From NCBI GenBank assembly GCA_028292435.1, contig JAQGMI010000072.1:103720-167719 (forward strand): a stretch of DNA of 64,000 nucleotides. Direction: 5' to 3'. Below are positions 1 through 8,869 of this stretch, piece after piece. The stretch comes from Betaproteobacteria bacterium (GTDB lineage: Bacteria; Pseudomonadota; Gammaproteobacteria; Burkholderiales; SG8-41). How positions within the stretch are numbered: the first letter of the stretch is position 1; each line of letters starts with the position of its first letter. A program made the position numbers and the translations under genes. Under the pieces are notes generated by a model. The model searched no databases. It saw only the letters and a list, made by a program, of their open reading frames with translations, and had not been told where the DNA came from.

Positions 1-11
1 GAGCGTTTATG

Positions 12-335
12 TTATTTTGGACCCAATTCTCGGTCGAGGCGTTTCTTAACGACATGTTCAAACGTGGCTTGATGCAGATAGTGCTCGCGGTATTGCTGCT
101 CATAGCGCAGCACAACGCGCTTGCGCATCAATTTCGTCATCTGCACGACCGCCTGCCCGCGCGGACTCAGCCGCAGGACGAAAAGCAAAAGGCCGCGCAT
201 AACGGGTTATGCGACTTTCACGTATCTTTTGCGCAGGTTCTGGGCGTGCTTCACTCCGCGCAGCTGCCACTGCGGCTCGCGGCCAACAGCGCCGAGCACA
301 GCGGCAATCATTTTCCGCCCGCATTCGCTGCCAAC
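12..335 (-). pseudogene. Unidentified reading-frame remnant
   Basis: Read on the minus strand, one frame is open from 335 down to a TAA at 207-209 (ATG at 311; 34 codons, ending LRKRYVKVA). It resumes two codons later at an ATG at 200 and runs to a TAA at 12-14 (62 codons, rich in Arg, Leu and Gln). Codon choice in both parts resembles coding DNA, and the long plus-strand frame opposite looks like an antisense shadow rich in His, Gln and Ala. Two further in-frame stops lie just upstream of 335. The most economical reading is the decayed 3' end of a gene, or two tiny genes; I recognise no family. The rest of 1-452 shows nothing I can support. Confidence 0.25.
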
Positions 336-452
336 TTACTGGTTCCCGCCTCACGCGGTCCGCCCGCGCTTCTCTGATCTTACCCATGCAGTTGTTGTCG
401 CTGCCGGCATGCCGGCGGCGATTCGGGTTCAAGCATCCAGAGGAGAATTCAT

Positions 453-1892
453 GTGTTCAGATTTTTAATCGCGGTCCTCAGTGCGGTTGCACTGAGCGCG
501 CCGGCGTCGGCGCAGGAGTCGGAACTCGGCAAGATCCGCGACGAGATCCGCCAGCTGAAGCAGCAGTACGAACAGCGTATTCAGGCGCTCGAGAAGCGTC
601 TCGCTGACACGGAAGTAAAAGCAGGCAAGGCCGTTGCGGCGGCGAGCAAGGCCGAGCACTCAGCGGCGAGTGCCGAGACGACGGCGACTGCGGCTGCGGC
701 GGCGCCGGCCGCCCCCGCCTCGGATCGCGGTGAGAGCGCCTTCAATCCCGCGGTGTCGCTCATCCTTCAGGGCACGTTCGCGCGCGATTCGCAGGATCCC
801 AACTCCTACCGGCTTAACGGATTCATGCCGTCGGGCGGTGAAGTCGGTCCACCCAAGCGCAGTTTCAGCCTCGGCGAAACCGAACTCAATATCTCCGCCA
901 ACATCGATCCGTATTTCCGCGGCGTCGCGATTGCGTCGCTCGCGCCGGAAGGCGGCGTCAACGTCGAGGAGGCGTATTTCCAAACGCTCGCATTGCCAAA
1001 AGGATTTACTGTGAAAGGCGGCCGGTTTTTTTCGGGCCTCGGCTACTTGAACGAGCAGCATCAGCACGCGTGGGATTTTCAGGATGCGCCGCTTGCCTAC
1101 AAGGCGTTTCTCGGCAACCAGTTTCGTCAGAACGGCCTGCAGCTGAAATGGGTCGCGCCGACCGATCTCTTTATCGAACTCGCCGCCGAAGCGGGCGCGG
1201 GTGATAACTTTCCCGGCAGCGATCGCAACAAGAACGGCGTGGGCGGCTACGCGCTGCTCGGCCATGTCGGCGGCGATATCGGCGACAGCTATGCCTGGCG
1301 CGCCGGCGCGTCGTATTTGAAGACGTCGCCGAATGCGCGCACATACCAGGATGTCGATACGTTGGGCAATCCGGTCATCAATGCATTTTCCGGTAGCGCG
1401 AAATTATGGGTGGCCGACGGCGTGCTCAAGTGGGCGCCGAACGGTAATGCCACCGACCACAATTTCAAACTGCAGGGCGAATACTTTCGCTTCATGCAGG
1501 ATGGCGCGCTCAACTACAACGATACCGCGGGCAGCGCCGTGTTCGGGCAGGTGACGGGACCGTTCAATGCGACGCAAACCGGTTGGTACGCGCAGAGCAC
1601 CTGGCAGTTCATGCCCGCATGGCGCGTCGGCTATCGTTACGATCGCCTGAATTTTGGCAGCGTGAACAACGGCATCGTGACCGGCGGCACCGGCCCGACT
1701 GCGAACGATTTCCCCGTGCTCTCGAATTACAGCCCGACGCGCAACAGCGTCATGGTCGACTGGAGCCCGACGGAATTCAGCCGCATTCGCTTGCAGCTTG
1801 CTTCCGACAAGTCGCGGCTGGGCGCGACCGACAATCAGGCGATCGTGCAGTACATCTATAGCCTCGGCGCGCACGGCGCGCACAAGTTTTAG
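453..1892 (+). CDS. Outer-membrane porin-like protein of the zinc-uptake group
   Basis: A 479-residue exported protein. It has a short signal peptide ending near residue 21 (ALSAPASAQ). A coiled coil follows (about residues 23-50, heptads of Leu/Ile with Lys/Glu/Gln), then an Ala-rich linker to about residue 90. The rest is a long region with alternating polar and aromatic residues typical of a beta barrel. The GTG start at 453 is chosen because AGGAG lies 7 bases upstream and the overlapping ATG at 451 stops after five codons. The coiled coil plus barrel resembles porins that trimerise or anchor to peptidoglycan. Twenty bases separate it from the ZnuA-like gene, so it is probably the outer-membrane step of metal uptake. 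The substrate is inferred from context only. Confidence 0.7.
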   Translation: MFRFLIAVLSAVALSAPASAQESELGKIRDEIRQLKQQYEQRIQALEKRLADTEVKAGKAVAAASKAEHSAASAETTATAAAAAPAAPASDRGESAFNPAVSLILQGTFARDSQDPNSYRLNGFMPSGGEVGPPKRSFSLGETELNISANIDPYFRGVAIASLAPEGGVNVEEAYFQTLALPKGFTVKGGRFFSGLGYLNEQHQHAWDFQDAPLAYKAFLGNQFRQNGLQLKWVAPTDLFIELAAEAGAGDNFPGSDRNKNGVGGYALLGHVGGDIGDSYAWRAGASYLKTSPNARTYQDVDTLGNPVINAFSGSAKLWVADGVLKWAPNGNATDHNFKLQGEYFRFMQDGALNYNDTAGSAVFGQVTGPFNATQTGWYAQSTWQFMPAWRVGYRYDRLNFGSVNNGIVTGGTGPTANDFPVLSNYSPTRNSVMVDWSPTEFSRIRLQLASDKSRLGATDNQAIVQYIYSLGAHGAHKF

Positions 1893-1912
1893 CGCGCGAA
1901 AGGATGCTGATC

Positions 1913-2818
1913 ATGACAAGCCGGTTTGGATTTTTTCTCGCGCTGATCGCGGCGATGGCCGTTGTTCCCGCGCATGCGGCGCTCAAGGTTTTCGCATGCA
2001 CGCCCGAATGGGGCGCGCTCGCGAAGGAACTCGGCGGCGACAAGGTCGACATTTATTCGGCCACCAATGCCTTGCAGGATCCACATCGCGTCGAGGCGCG
2101 GCCGAGCCTGATTGCGCGCGCGCGCAGCGCCGACCTCGTGATCTGCACGGGCGCGCAACTCGAAATCGGCTGGCTGCCGCTCGTGCTGACCCAGGCGGGC
2201 AATTCCAAAATTCAGGTCGGCCAGCCCGGCTACTTCGAAGCGTCGAAGTTCGTGACGATGCTCGAAATACCGACATCGGTCGATCGTTCGCAGGGCGACG
2301 TGCATCCGGGCGGCAATCCGCATATTCATCTCGATCCGCGCAATATTTCCAAAGTCGCCGCGGCCTTAAGCGAACGCATGGCGCAGCTCGACGCAGCCGA
2401 AGCGGAGGATTACCGCGCGCGCAGCAAAGCTTTTCTCGCCAAATGGCAACAGGCGATCGTGCGCTGGGAGGGTGAAGCGGCGCCGCTCAAAGGTATGGTT
2501 GTCGTCGGTTATCACAAAAACATGTCGTATCTGAACAACTGGCTCGGCATTCGTGAGCTCGGCAGTCTCGAGCCGAAGCCCGGATTGCCGCCCACGACGG
2601 CGCATATGAGCGAACTGCTCACGCGGCTCGCGAAGGAGCCGGCCAAAGCCGTGGTGAGATCGGCGTATAACGATCCGCGCGCAGCCGAGTGGCTGTCGTC
2701 GAACGCAAAAATACCGGTCGTAACCTTGCCGTTTACGGTCGGCGGGACCGACAAGTCGAAAGATTTGTTCAGCCTCTTCGACGATACGATTCAACGTCTC
2801 TTGGCGGTCGCGAAATGA
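1913..2818 (+). CDS. znuA: Zinc/manganese ABC transporter substrate-binding protein (ZnuA-like)
   Basis: Periplasmic cluster A-1 binding protein of 301 residues that would capture Zn(II) or Mn(II) for the permease encoded next. A signal peptide covers about residues 1-22 (cleavage after VVPAHA). Likely metal ligands are the His residues in DPHRVEA, in GNPHIHLDP and in GYHKNMS, and an acidic residue late in the protein (YNDPRAAEW). The His-rich loop of many ZnuA proteins is absent, so Mn is not excluded. The ATG at 1913 is preferred over 1904 because AAAGGA at 1899-1904 is correctly spaced for it. The stop overlaps the start of the permease gene (ATGA), indicating coupled translation. Confidence 0.85.
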   Translation: MTSRFGFFLALIAAMAVVPAHAALKVFACTPEWGALAKELGGDKVDIYSATNALQDPHRVEARPSLIARARSADLVICTGAQLEIGWLPLVLTQAGNSKIQVGQPGYFEASKFVTMLEIPTSVDRSQGDVHPGGNPHIHLDPRNISKVAAALSERMAQLDAAEAEDYRARSKAFLAKWQQAIVRWEGEAAPLKGMVVVGYHKNMSYLNNWLGIRELGSLEPKPGLPPTTAHMSELLTRLAKEPAKAVVRSAYNDPRAAEWLSSNAKIPVVTLPFTVGGTDKSKDLFSLFDDTIQRLLAVAK

Positions 2819-3579
2819 GTCAGGCCGCGCTCGACTGGAGTATTTTGTGGCCCGCATTCATTGCCGGACTGCTGGTAACTGCGACGCATGTACCGCTCGG
2901 CAGCCAGGTGCTGGCGCGCGGTATCGTGTTCATCGATCTCGCCATTGCGCAAATCGCGGGGCTCGGCGTCATTTGCGCCGATTGGCTCGGTTTCGAGCCG
3001 CAGGGCTGGGGCGTGCAAGTGTCCGCCCTGACCGCGGCCGCAGCGGGGGCCTTGCTGCTCACCTGGACGGAAAAGCACTGGCCGGAAGTGCAGGAAGCGG
3101 TGATCGGCGTTACGTTCATACTTGCCGCGAGCGGGGCGCTGATCGTGCTTGCGAGCAATCCGCACGGCGCCGAGCATTTGAAAGATTTACTGGTTGGCCA
3201 GATCCTGTGGGTCGATCCAGCGCGCTTGCCGGTGGTCGCCGGCGCCTCCGTGCTTATTCTGCTGACCTGGTATGCGCTCAATGCGCGCATCGGACGCATC
3301 GGCTTTTACCTTTTATTCGCATGCGCAGTTACCGTGTCGGTGCAGCTCGTCGGTTTGTATCTCGTTTTCACGACGCTTATCGTGCCCGCGCTTGCCACGC
3401 GCCGGTTCACTCGCGGGCGCGTTGCCGCCGCCTATGCACTAAGCATCGCCGGATACGCGCTGGGGCTGGTAACATCGGCATTGACCGACTGGCCATCAGG
3501 TCCCGCGATTGTATGGATGATGTCTGTGCTTGCGGTGTTCGTGTTTGCCGCCGGCCCGCGGCCGATTCCTGCACGGTAA
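2815..3579 (+). CDS. znuB: Metal ABC transporter permease, ABC-3 family (ZnuB-like)
   Basis: Inner-membrane permease of 254 residues with about eight hydrophobic segments, matching the ABC-3 (ZnuB/MntB) family in size and pattern. The central LLVGQILWV stretch and the conserved VGLYLVFTTLIVPALATR segment lie at the expected places. The ATG at 2815 overlaps the znuA stop by four bases. No ATP-binding subunit (ZnuC) lies next to it or anywhere in this window, so the transporter must borrow an ATPase encoded elsewhere, possibly just upstream of position 1. A zinc exporter-type gene follows, giving a zinc theme to the cluster. Confidence 0.85.
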   Translation: MSQAALDWSILWPAFIAGLLVTATHVPLGSQVLARGIVFIDLAIAQIAGLGVICADWLGFEPQGWGVQVSALTAAAAGALLLTWTEKHWPEVQEAVIGVTFILAASGALIVLASNPHGAEHLKDLLVGQILWVDPARLPVVAGASVLILLTWYALNARIGRIGFYLLFACAVTVSVQLVGLYLVFTTLIVPALATRRFTRGRVAAAYALSIAGYALGLVTSALTDWPSGPAIVWMMSVLAVFVFAAGPRPIPAR

Positions 3580-3625
3580 GCATTTACCCACGCCAGATGC
3601 AACCTCTTTGCGGGTCGCCTACGAT

Positions 3626-4582
3626 TTGAGCAACCATCACTCTCATGCACATGGCCATGATCACGCGCATGGCCATCATCATGCGCACGGCGTCGATGCG
3701 CGCAGCGCCCGGCTGAGTCGTGCCTTTGCGATCGGCATCGGATTGAATTTCGCTTTCGTCGTGGTCGAAGTGATTTTCGGGCTGACAGCCAATTCGCTGG
3801 CACTCATCGCCGACGCCGCGCACAACCTGAGCGATGTCGTGGGTTTGGTTCTCGCGTGGGGCGCGTCTGCGCTTGCGCTGCGGCCGCCGTCCGCGCGCTT
3901 CACCTATGGATTGCGCGGTTCGACGATACTCGCTGCTTTCATCAATGCCATGCTGTTGCTCGTTGTCACCGGCGGCATTGCGTGGGAGGCGGTGCTGCGG
4001 TTCAAAAATCCGGACGACCTGAATGGCAGCATGATGATCTGGGTGTCGCTGGCGGGGATTGCGATTAACGGCGGCACGGCATGGCTTTTCCTCGCCGATC
4101 GTCATAGCGATCTCAACGTTCGCGGCGCGTATCTGCACATGGCTTCCGACGCGGCGGTGTCGCTCGGGGTTGCACTTGCCGGTGTCGCCATACTGGTGAC
4201 CGGCTGGCTGTGGCTCGATCCGGTCGCGAGCTTGTTGATCGTGGCGACGATTTTCGTCGGCACCTGGGGTTTATTGCGCGATTCGGTCAGACTTGCGCTG
4301 CAGGCGGCGCCGGAAAACGTGAATCCCGTCGACGTACGCCGCTATTTATGCGAATTGCCGGGCGTCTGCGAAGTGCACGACCTGCACATTTGGGCGATGA
4401 GCACAACGGAAACGGCGTTGACCGCGCATCTCGTCATGCCGGGCGGCCATCCGGGCGACGACTTCTTTGCTCACGCCATGCATGACATCGAGGATCGATT
4501 CCATATCGGCCACGTGACCATTCAGATCGAGACCGGCACTTCAGCCAATCCCTGCACACTGGCGCCTGACCACGTCGTGTGA
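3626..4582 (+). CDS. Cation diffusion facilitator (CzcD/ZitB-type zinc efflux)
   Basis: Proton-coupled efflux of Zn(II) and related divalent metals across the inner membrane. The N-terminus has a His-rich tail (about 11 His in the first 22 residues) that could sense or buffer metal. Six membrane segments follow. The two CDF metal-site motifs, HNLSD in segment 2 and HMASD in segment 5, are intact. A cytoplasmic ferredoxin-like domain forms the last 90 residues (VHDLHIWAM is characteristic). No ATG fits; TTG at 3626 gives the family's usual MSNHH-type start, while TTG codons at 3530 and 3608 are alternatives. The product name is secure and the start is not. Confidence 0.85.
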   Translation: MSNHHSHAHGHDHAHGHHHAHGVDARSARLSRAFAIGIGLNFAFVVVEVIFGLTANSLALIADAAHNLSDVVGLVLAWGASALALRPPSARFTYGLRGSTILAAFINAMLLLVVTGGIAWEAVLRFKNPDDLNGSMMIWVSLAGIAINGGTAWLFLADRHSDLNVRGAYLHMASDAAVSLGVALAGVAILVTGWLWLDPVASLLIVATIFVGTWGLLRDSVRLALQAAPENVNPVDVRRYLCELPGVCEVHDLHIWAMSTTETALTAHLVMPGGHPGDDFFAHAMHDIEDRFHIGHVTIQIETGTSANPCTLAPDHVV

Positions 4583-4609
4583 TTGAATTTCGCGGTTGCG
4601 CCCCCATGT
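4583..4609 (+). promoter_or_regulatory. Sigma-32 (heat-shock) promoter of hslVU
   Basis: TTGAA at 4583-4587 and CCCCATGT at 4602-4609, separated by 14 bases, match the RpoH consensus (CTTGAA, 11-15 bases, CCCCATnT) almost perfectly. It lies about 70 bases upstream of hslV, which encodes a classic heat-shock protease. The region to 4677 is otherwise pyrimidine-rich and lacks a gene. Confidence 0.75.
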
Positions 4610-4677
4610 CGGCCTGACGGCGCCGCTTATCCTTTCCTTGTCTTTCCTTTTAACGCTTAACTCAATCAGGTCCCTGC

Positions 4678-5214
4678 ATGGAGCAATTTCACGGCACTAC
4701 CATCGTTTCGGCCCGGCGCGGCGCGCGCGTTGCGCTCGGCGGCGACGGGCAGGTGACGCTCGGCAACGTGGTGGTCAAGGCGAGCGCGCGAAAAGTGCGG
4801 CGCTTGTTCGAAGACCGGATACTCGCCGGTTTTGCCGGCGGCACGGCTGACGCATTCACGCTGTTCGAGCGCTTCGAAGCGAAGCTTGAAAAACATCAGG
4901 GCAACCTGTTGCGCTCGGCGGTCGAGCTGGCGAAAGACTGGCGGACCGATCGCATGTTACGGCGGCTTGAGGCGATGCTGGTCGTATGCGATGCGCAGAG
5001 CTCGCTCATCATCTCGGGCAATGGCGATGTACTCGAGCCGGAGCAGGGCCTGGTTGCGATCGGCAGCGGCGGACCGTACGCACAAGCGGCGGCGCGGGCA
5101 TTGCTCGATCATACGCAGATGTCCCCTGAGCAGATCGTCAAGCAGGCGCTCGTAATCGCGGGCGACTTGTGCATTTACACCAACCAGCAACACGTAATTG
5201 AAACTATCGAGTGA
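4678..5214 (+). CDS. hslV: ATP-dependent protease peptidase subunit HslV (ClpQ)
   Basis: Proteolytic core of the two-part HslUV protease, a bacterial relative of the proteasome beta subunit. The 178-residue length is normal. The N-terminus [15 protein letters not shown] contains the cleavage site after Gly6 that exposes the catalytic Thr. The conserved blocks [24 protein letters not shown] and [16 protein letters not shown] are all present. It forms hexamers that dock onto HslU. hslU follows 58 bases later, so they are co-transcribed, most likely from the sigma-32 promoter at 4583. Confidence 0.97.
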   Translation: MEQFHGTTIVSARRGARVALGGDGQVTLGNVVVKASARKVRRLFEDRILAGFAGGTADAFTLFERFEAKLEKHQGNLLRSAVELAKDWRTDRMLRRLEAMLVVCDAQSSLIISGNGDVLEPEQGLVAIGSGGPYAQAAARALLDHTQMSPEQIVKQALVIAGDLCIYTNQQHVIETIE

Positions 5215-5272
5215 TGAAGCGGGAAAAGGTATCGACGCCAACGTTCCCGTTTTGCATCTCGCATCACCCACT

Positions 5273-6598
5273 ATGAGCCAAATGACACCGCAGGAAATCG
5301 TTCACGAGCTGGATAAACACATCATCGGGCAGGACGCCGCCAAGCGTGCGGTGGCGATCGCCCTGCGCAATCGCTGGCGCCGGCAGCAGGTCGCCGAGCC
5401 GTTGCGGCATGAGATCACGCCGAAAAATATTCTGATGATCGGACCGACCGGCGTTGGGAAAACCGAAATCGCGCGGCGCCTCGCGCGCCTTGCGGATGCG
5501 CCTTTCATCAAAGTCGAAGCGACCAAGTTCACTGAAGTTGGTTACGTCGGGCGCGATGTCGATACCATCATCCGCGATCTTGTCGAATCAGCGGTCAAGC
5601 AGGCGCGCGAACAGGCGACGCGCAAAGTGCGGCATCAGGCGGCAGACCTCGCCGAGGAGCGCATCCTCGACGCGCTGTTGCCGCCCGCGCGCGACGGCAT
5701 GACAAGCTTGAGCGATACCGACAACGCAACGCGCCAGAAATTCCGCAAGCGCCTGCGCGAAGGCGAGCTCGACGACAAGGAAATCGAAATCGATGTCGCC
5801 GCGCAGCAGGCGCAAATGGAAATTTTTGCGCCGCCCGGCATGGAAGATCTGACCTCACAGATCCAGGGCATGTTTCAGAATCTCGGCAACACGCGGCGCA
5901 AGAATCGCAAGTTGAAAATTCGCGAAGCGATGAGGCTGCTGGCCGAAGAGGAGGCCGCGAAACTCGTGAATGACGAGGATCTCAAATTGAGCGCGGTCGC
6001 GAACGTCGAGCAGAACGGCATCGTCTTTCTCGACGAAATCGACAAGATCACGAGCCGCGGCGACGCTTCAGGTGCCGAGGTGTCGCGGCAGGGCGTGCAG
6101 CGCGATCTTTTGCCGCTGGTTGAGGGCACCACCGTGACGACCAAATACGGCATGATCAAAACCGATCATGTGTTGTTCATCGCGAGCGGCGCGTTTCACC
6201 TGGCGAAGCCGTCGGACCTCATACCCGAACTGCAGGGGCGTTTCCCGATTCGGGTCGAGCTCGCGAGTCTATCGATCGCCGACTTCGAGCAGATACTGAC
6301 CAACACGGACGCTTGTTTGACACGGCAATACGAAGCGTTGCTCGCAACCGAGGGTATCAAGATCGAGTTTCAGCCGGCGGCGATCAAACGGCTCGCCGAA
6401 ATCGCGTGGCAGGTCAACGAGAAAACGGAAAACATCGGCGCGCGCCGCCTGTATACCGTGATGGAGAAGCTGCTCGAGGAAATTTCATACGACGCGGCGA
6501 AACACTCAGGCGAGACGATCGCGATCGATGCGCAGTATGTGGATGCGCGTTTGAAGAATCTGGCGCAAAGCGAAGACCTCGCGCGTTACGTCTTGTAG
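5273..6598 (+). CDS. hslU: ATP-dependent protease ATPase subunit HslU (ClpY)
   Basis: AAA+ unfoldase that recognises, unfolds and feeds proteins into HslV. The 441-residue length is typical. Walker A is GPTGVGKTE near residue 60 and Walker B is VFLDEIDKI near residue 255. Between them lies the intermediate (I) domain, rich in charged residues. The C-terminal tail EDLARYVL is the conserved element that inserts into HslV pockets to activate it. The ATG at 5273 gives the family start ([14 protein letters not shown]); longer readings into the hslV end are not conserved. Confidence 0.97.
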   Translation: MSQMTPQEIVHELDKHIIGQDAAKRAVAIALRNRWRRQQVAEPLRHEITPKNILMIGPTGVGKTEIARRLARLADAPFIKVEATKFTEVGYVGRDVDTIIRDLVESAVKQAREQATRKVRHQAADLAEERILDALLPPARDGMTSLSDTDNATRQKFRKRLREGELDDKEIEIDVAAQQAQMEIFAPPGMEDLTSQIQGMFQNLGNTRRKNRKLKIREAMRLLAEEEAAKLVNDEDLKLSAVANVEQNGIVFLDEIDKITSRGDASGAEVSRQGVQRDLLPLVEGTTVTTKYGMIKTDHVLFIASGAFHLAKPSDLIPELQGRFPIRVELASLSIADFEQILTNTDACLTRQYEALLATEGIKIEFQPAAIKRLAEIAWQVNEKTENIGARRLYTVMEKLLEEISYDAAKHSGETIAIDAQYVDARLKNLAQSEDLARYVL

Positions 6599-6628
6599 CT
6601 CGCCAACTGCGGCGCGCATTGCCGGTCG

Positions 6629-7753
6629 TCAGCGCGTCAACACCATCGCTTTGATGCCGAGCGACTGACCAATACGATCGGCCGCCGCACGCGCGTCCGC
6701 TTGTGTCGTATAGGGACCAGCGTGCACGCGGAAGAAGCCGTCTTTCGGATACACGTGGAGCGCCGGCGCGAGCCAGTCGACTTGCGTGCGCAGCCGGGCC
6801 AGATAAATGTCCGCGTTTTCGCGCGAACCAAATGCGGCGAGTTGTAAAAATAACCCTTTTTGCTCGGCGGTCACGGCGACGATGGCCGTCTCCGGGGCGA
6901 CGGCCTGCGGCGAGGCGGGATTGGCGGCCGCGGGCGGCGGCGTAACATCGGCTAAGGGTGTGCCCGCCGGCGCCGCCGCGGGCGTCAGCGGCGTCGCGGT
7001 TGTCGTCGCGGAAACTGGCGGAGTATCTGCAGGCGCGGTAGCCAATGTCGGGGGCGTCGGCGTGCCGGCATCGACGATGATGGTCTCGACTTCGACGATG
7101 GCCTTGCCGCCGCCCAGCACACCGAGTTTGTACGCCGCGGTGTACGACAAATCGATCAGGCGATCGGGATAGAACGGGCCGCGATCATTGATGCGCACGA
7201 CAATCGATTTATTGTTGGCCACATTGGTGACGCGTGCAAAGCTCGGGATCGGCAGCACGGTGTGCGCCGCGGTCATCCCGTACATATCGTAAATTTCGCC
7301 CGACGATGTTTGCTGGCCGTGATAGCGCCGGCCGTACCAACTCGCGATGCCGCGCGCTTTGTACGGCGTGACTTGCGTCATCGGCGTGTAATTCTGGCCC
7401 ATGACCGTGTATGGGCGCATCGCGCCGCGCGCAAGCGGTTCACGTTTGGGAACCGCATCGGCCACCTGATCCAGATTGGGCGGCGGGTTGTCGCCGGGTC
7501 CGTCGTTCAGGTAGTAGCCGCCGCCTCGCGAGACCGGCGGTTTTGCGGGCGTTGTCGTCGTCGGCGCAGGCGTGCCGTCGGGCGCGCGCGCGACGGGCGG
7601 AGATGTTTCGCGTGTGCTCATACCGCCACAGCCGGCGAGCCCCAGCAATGCGATGGCAAAGAACAGACTGGATAGTGAATTGAGGATCGCCGATTGAGTT
7701 AAAGCCGGGTCCTTCAGTGAAAGGGGGTTATTTAATTTTTGCTCAATCCTCAA
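6629..7753 (-). CDS. rlpA: Septal-ring lytic transglycosylase RlpA-like lipoprotein
   Basis: Outer-membrane lipoprotein of about 374 residues thought to cleave denuded glycan strands. It has a lipobox-like LLGLAGC near residue 42, then a Pro/Thr-rich linker. The double-psi beta-barrel domain begins at GIASWYGRRYHGQQT and contains the conserved VRINDRGPF and IDLSYTAA. A long Ala/Pro/Thr linker leads to a C-terminal SPOR domain (about 300-370, FLQLAAFGSRENA) that binds peptidoglycan lacking stem peptides. The only available start is a GTG directly behind GGAGGA, with unusually short spacing and a long pre-lipobox stretch. It is last in the mre/mrd operon, 21 bases after rodA. Confidence 0.9.
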   Translation of the reverse strand: MRIEQKLNNPLSLKDPALTQSAILNSLSSLFFAIALLGLAGCGGMSTRETSPPVARAPDGTPAPTTTTPAKPPVSRGGGYYLNDGPGDNPPPNLDQVADAVPKREPLARGAMRPYTVMGQNYTPMTQVTPYKARGIASWYGRRYHGQQTSSGEIYDMYGMTAAHTVLPIPSFARVTNVANNKSIVVRINDRGPFYPDRLIDLSYTAAYKLGVLGGGKAIVEVETIIVDAGTPTPPTLATAPADTPPVSATTTATPLTPAAAPAGTPLADVTPPPAAANPASPQAVAPETAIVAVTAEQKGLFLQLAAFGSRENADIYLARLRTQVDWLAPALHVYPKDGFFRVHAGPYTTQADARAAADRIGQSLGIKAMVLTR

Positions 7754-7774
7754 TCCGCACTCCTCCGTTGGATC

Positions 7775-8869
7775 CTAGCTCTGCACCAGTTTCTTATGAG
7801 TCTCAATGCTCATGAGAATGCCGAGTCCCAGGCAAATGGTCACCAGCGAAGTGCCGCCGTAGCTCACCAGCGGCAACGGTACGCCGACGACCGGCAGAAT
7901 GCCACTGACCATGCCCATGTTAACGAATGCATAGGTAAAAAACGTGAGCGTGATGGCGCCGCCGAAAAGCCGCGTAAATAACGTCGGCGCATTGGCGGTG
8001 ATGACCACGCCGCGCGCGATGACCAGCAGGAAGAGTATCAGCAGCACGAGATTCCCGATCAGTCCGAACTCCTCCGAGAAGACGGCAAAAATGAAATCGG
8101 TGGTGCGTTCGGGAATGAAATCGAGATGCGTCTGCGTGCCGTTTAGCCAGCCTTTGCCGACGATGCCACCCGAACCGACCGCAATCGTCGACTGGATGGT
8201 GTGATAGCCGGTACCGAGCGGATCCTGCGTTGGATCGATCAGCGTCAGAATGCGCTGCCGTTGGTAATCGTGCATCATGCCCCATACAAAAGGCATACAT
8301 GCCGCGGCGGCAAGCCCAAGCCCGACGATGATGCGCCAAGACAATCCGGCGAGAAAAAGCACATAAGCGCCGGCTGCCGAAATCAGCAGTGCGGTGCCGA
8401 GATCGGGCTGGCGCACGATGAGTCCAATTGGAATCATCAACAAAATCGCCCCGATGATGTAGTTCTTGAGCTTGAGGCTCGCCTCATAACGGTCGAAATA
8501 CCACGCCAGCATCAGGGGCACGGCAATTTTCATCAGTTCAGACGGTTGAATTCGCGTGACGCCGATGTAAAGCCAGCGTCGTGCGCCGTTGACGATGTCG
8601 CCGAACAACGCCACGCACACGAGCAACAGCACACCGAATATGTAGAGCGGCAGTGCGATGCGCCGCAAGTAATGCGGCGGCACGTTGGCGAACATGTACA
8701 TCACGCCGAGCGCGACCATGATGTTGGCGACCTGGCTGGAGAGGCGCGGCAGGCTCTGGTTCGAGCCGCTGAAAATTGTTACCAGACCGACGCTCATTAA
8801 AAGCAGCAGCGCAATCAGCAGCTGGCTGTCGATGTGCGCGGTCAATATCCGCGTGATGCGCCTAATCAC
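7775..8869 (-). CDS. rodA: Rod-shape-determining SEDS glycosyltransferase RodA (MrdB)
   Basis: Inner-membrane peptidoglycan polymerase of the SEDS family, partner of PBP2 in the elongasome. The 364-residue protein has about ten membrane segments. Conserved features include RRWLYIGVTRIQPSEL, the QPDLGTALL block with the essential Asp, and the C-terminal VGVPLPLVSYGGTS motif. The start overlaps the end of mrdA by eight bases, so the two are translationally coupled. Confidence 0.96.
   Translation of the reverse strand: MIRRITRILTAHIDSQLLIALLLLMSVGLVTIFSGSNQSLPRLSSQVANIMVALGVMYMFANVPPHYLRRIALPLYIFGVLLLVCVALFGDIVNGARRWLYIGVTRIQPSELMKIAVPLMLAWYFDRYEASLKLKNYIIGAILLMIPIGLIVRQPDLGTALLISAAGAYVLFLAGLSWRIIVGLGLAAAACMPFVWGMMHDYQRQRILTLIDPTQDPLGTGYHTIQSTIAVGSGGIVGKGWLNGTQTHLDFIPERTTDFIFAVFSEEFGLIGNLVLLILFLLVIARGVVITANAPTLFTRLFGGAITLTFFTYAFVNMGMVSGILPVVGVPLPLVSYGGTSLVTICLGLGILMSIETHKKLVQS

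Noticed and set aside
9..377. A 122-codon plus-strand frame at the window start
   Set aside because: Rich in His, Gln and Ala, as expected opposite a coding-like minus-strand frame; it has no ribosome binding site or family resemblance.
380..452. Possible Zur operator before the porin-znuAB group
   Set aside because: I looked for an A/T-rich dyad like that of known Zur sites and found none; the region is GC-rich.
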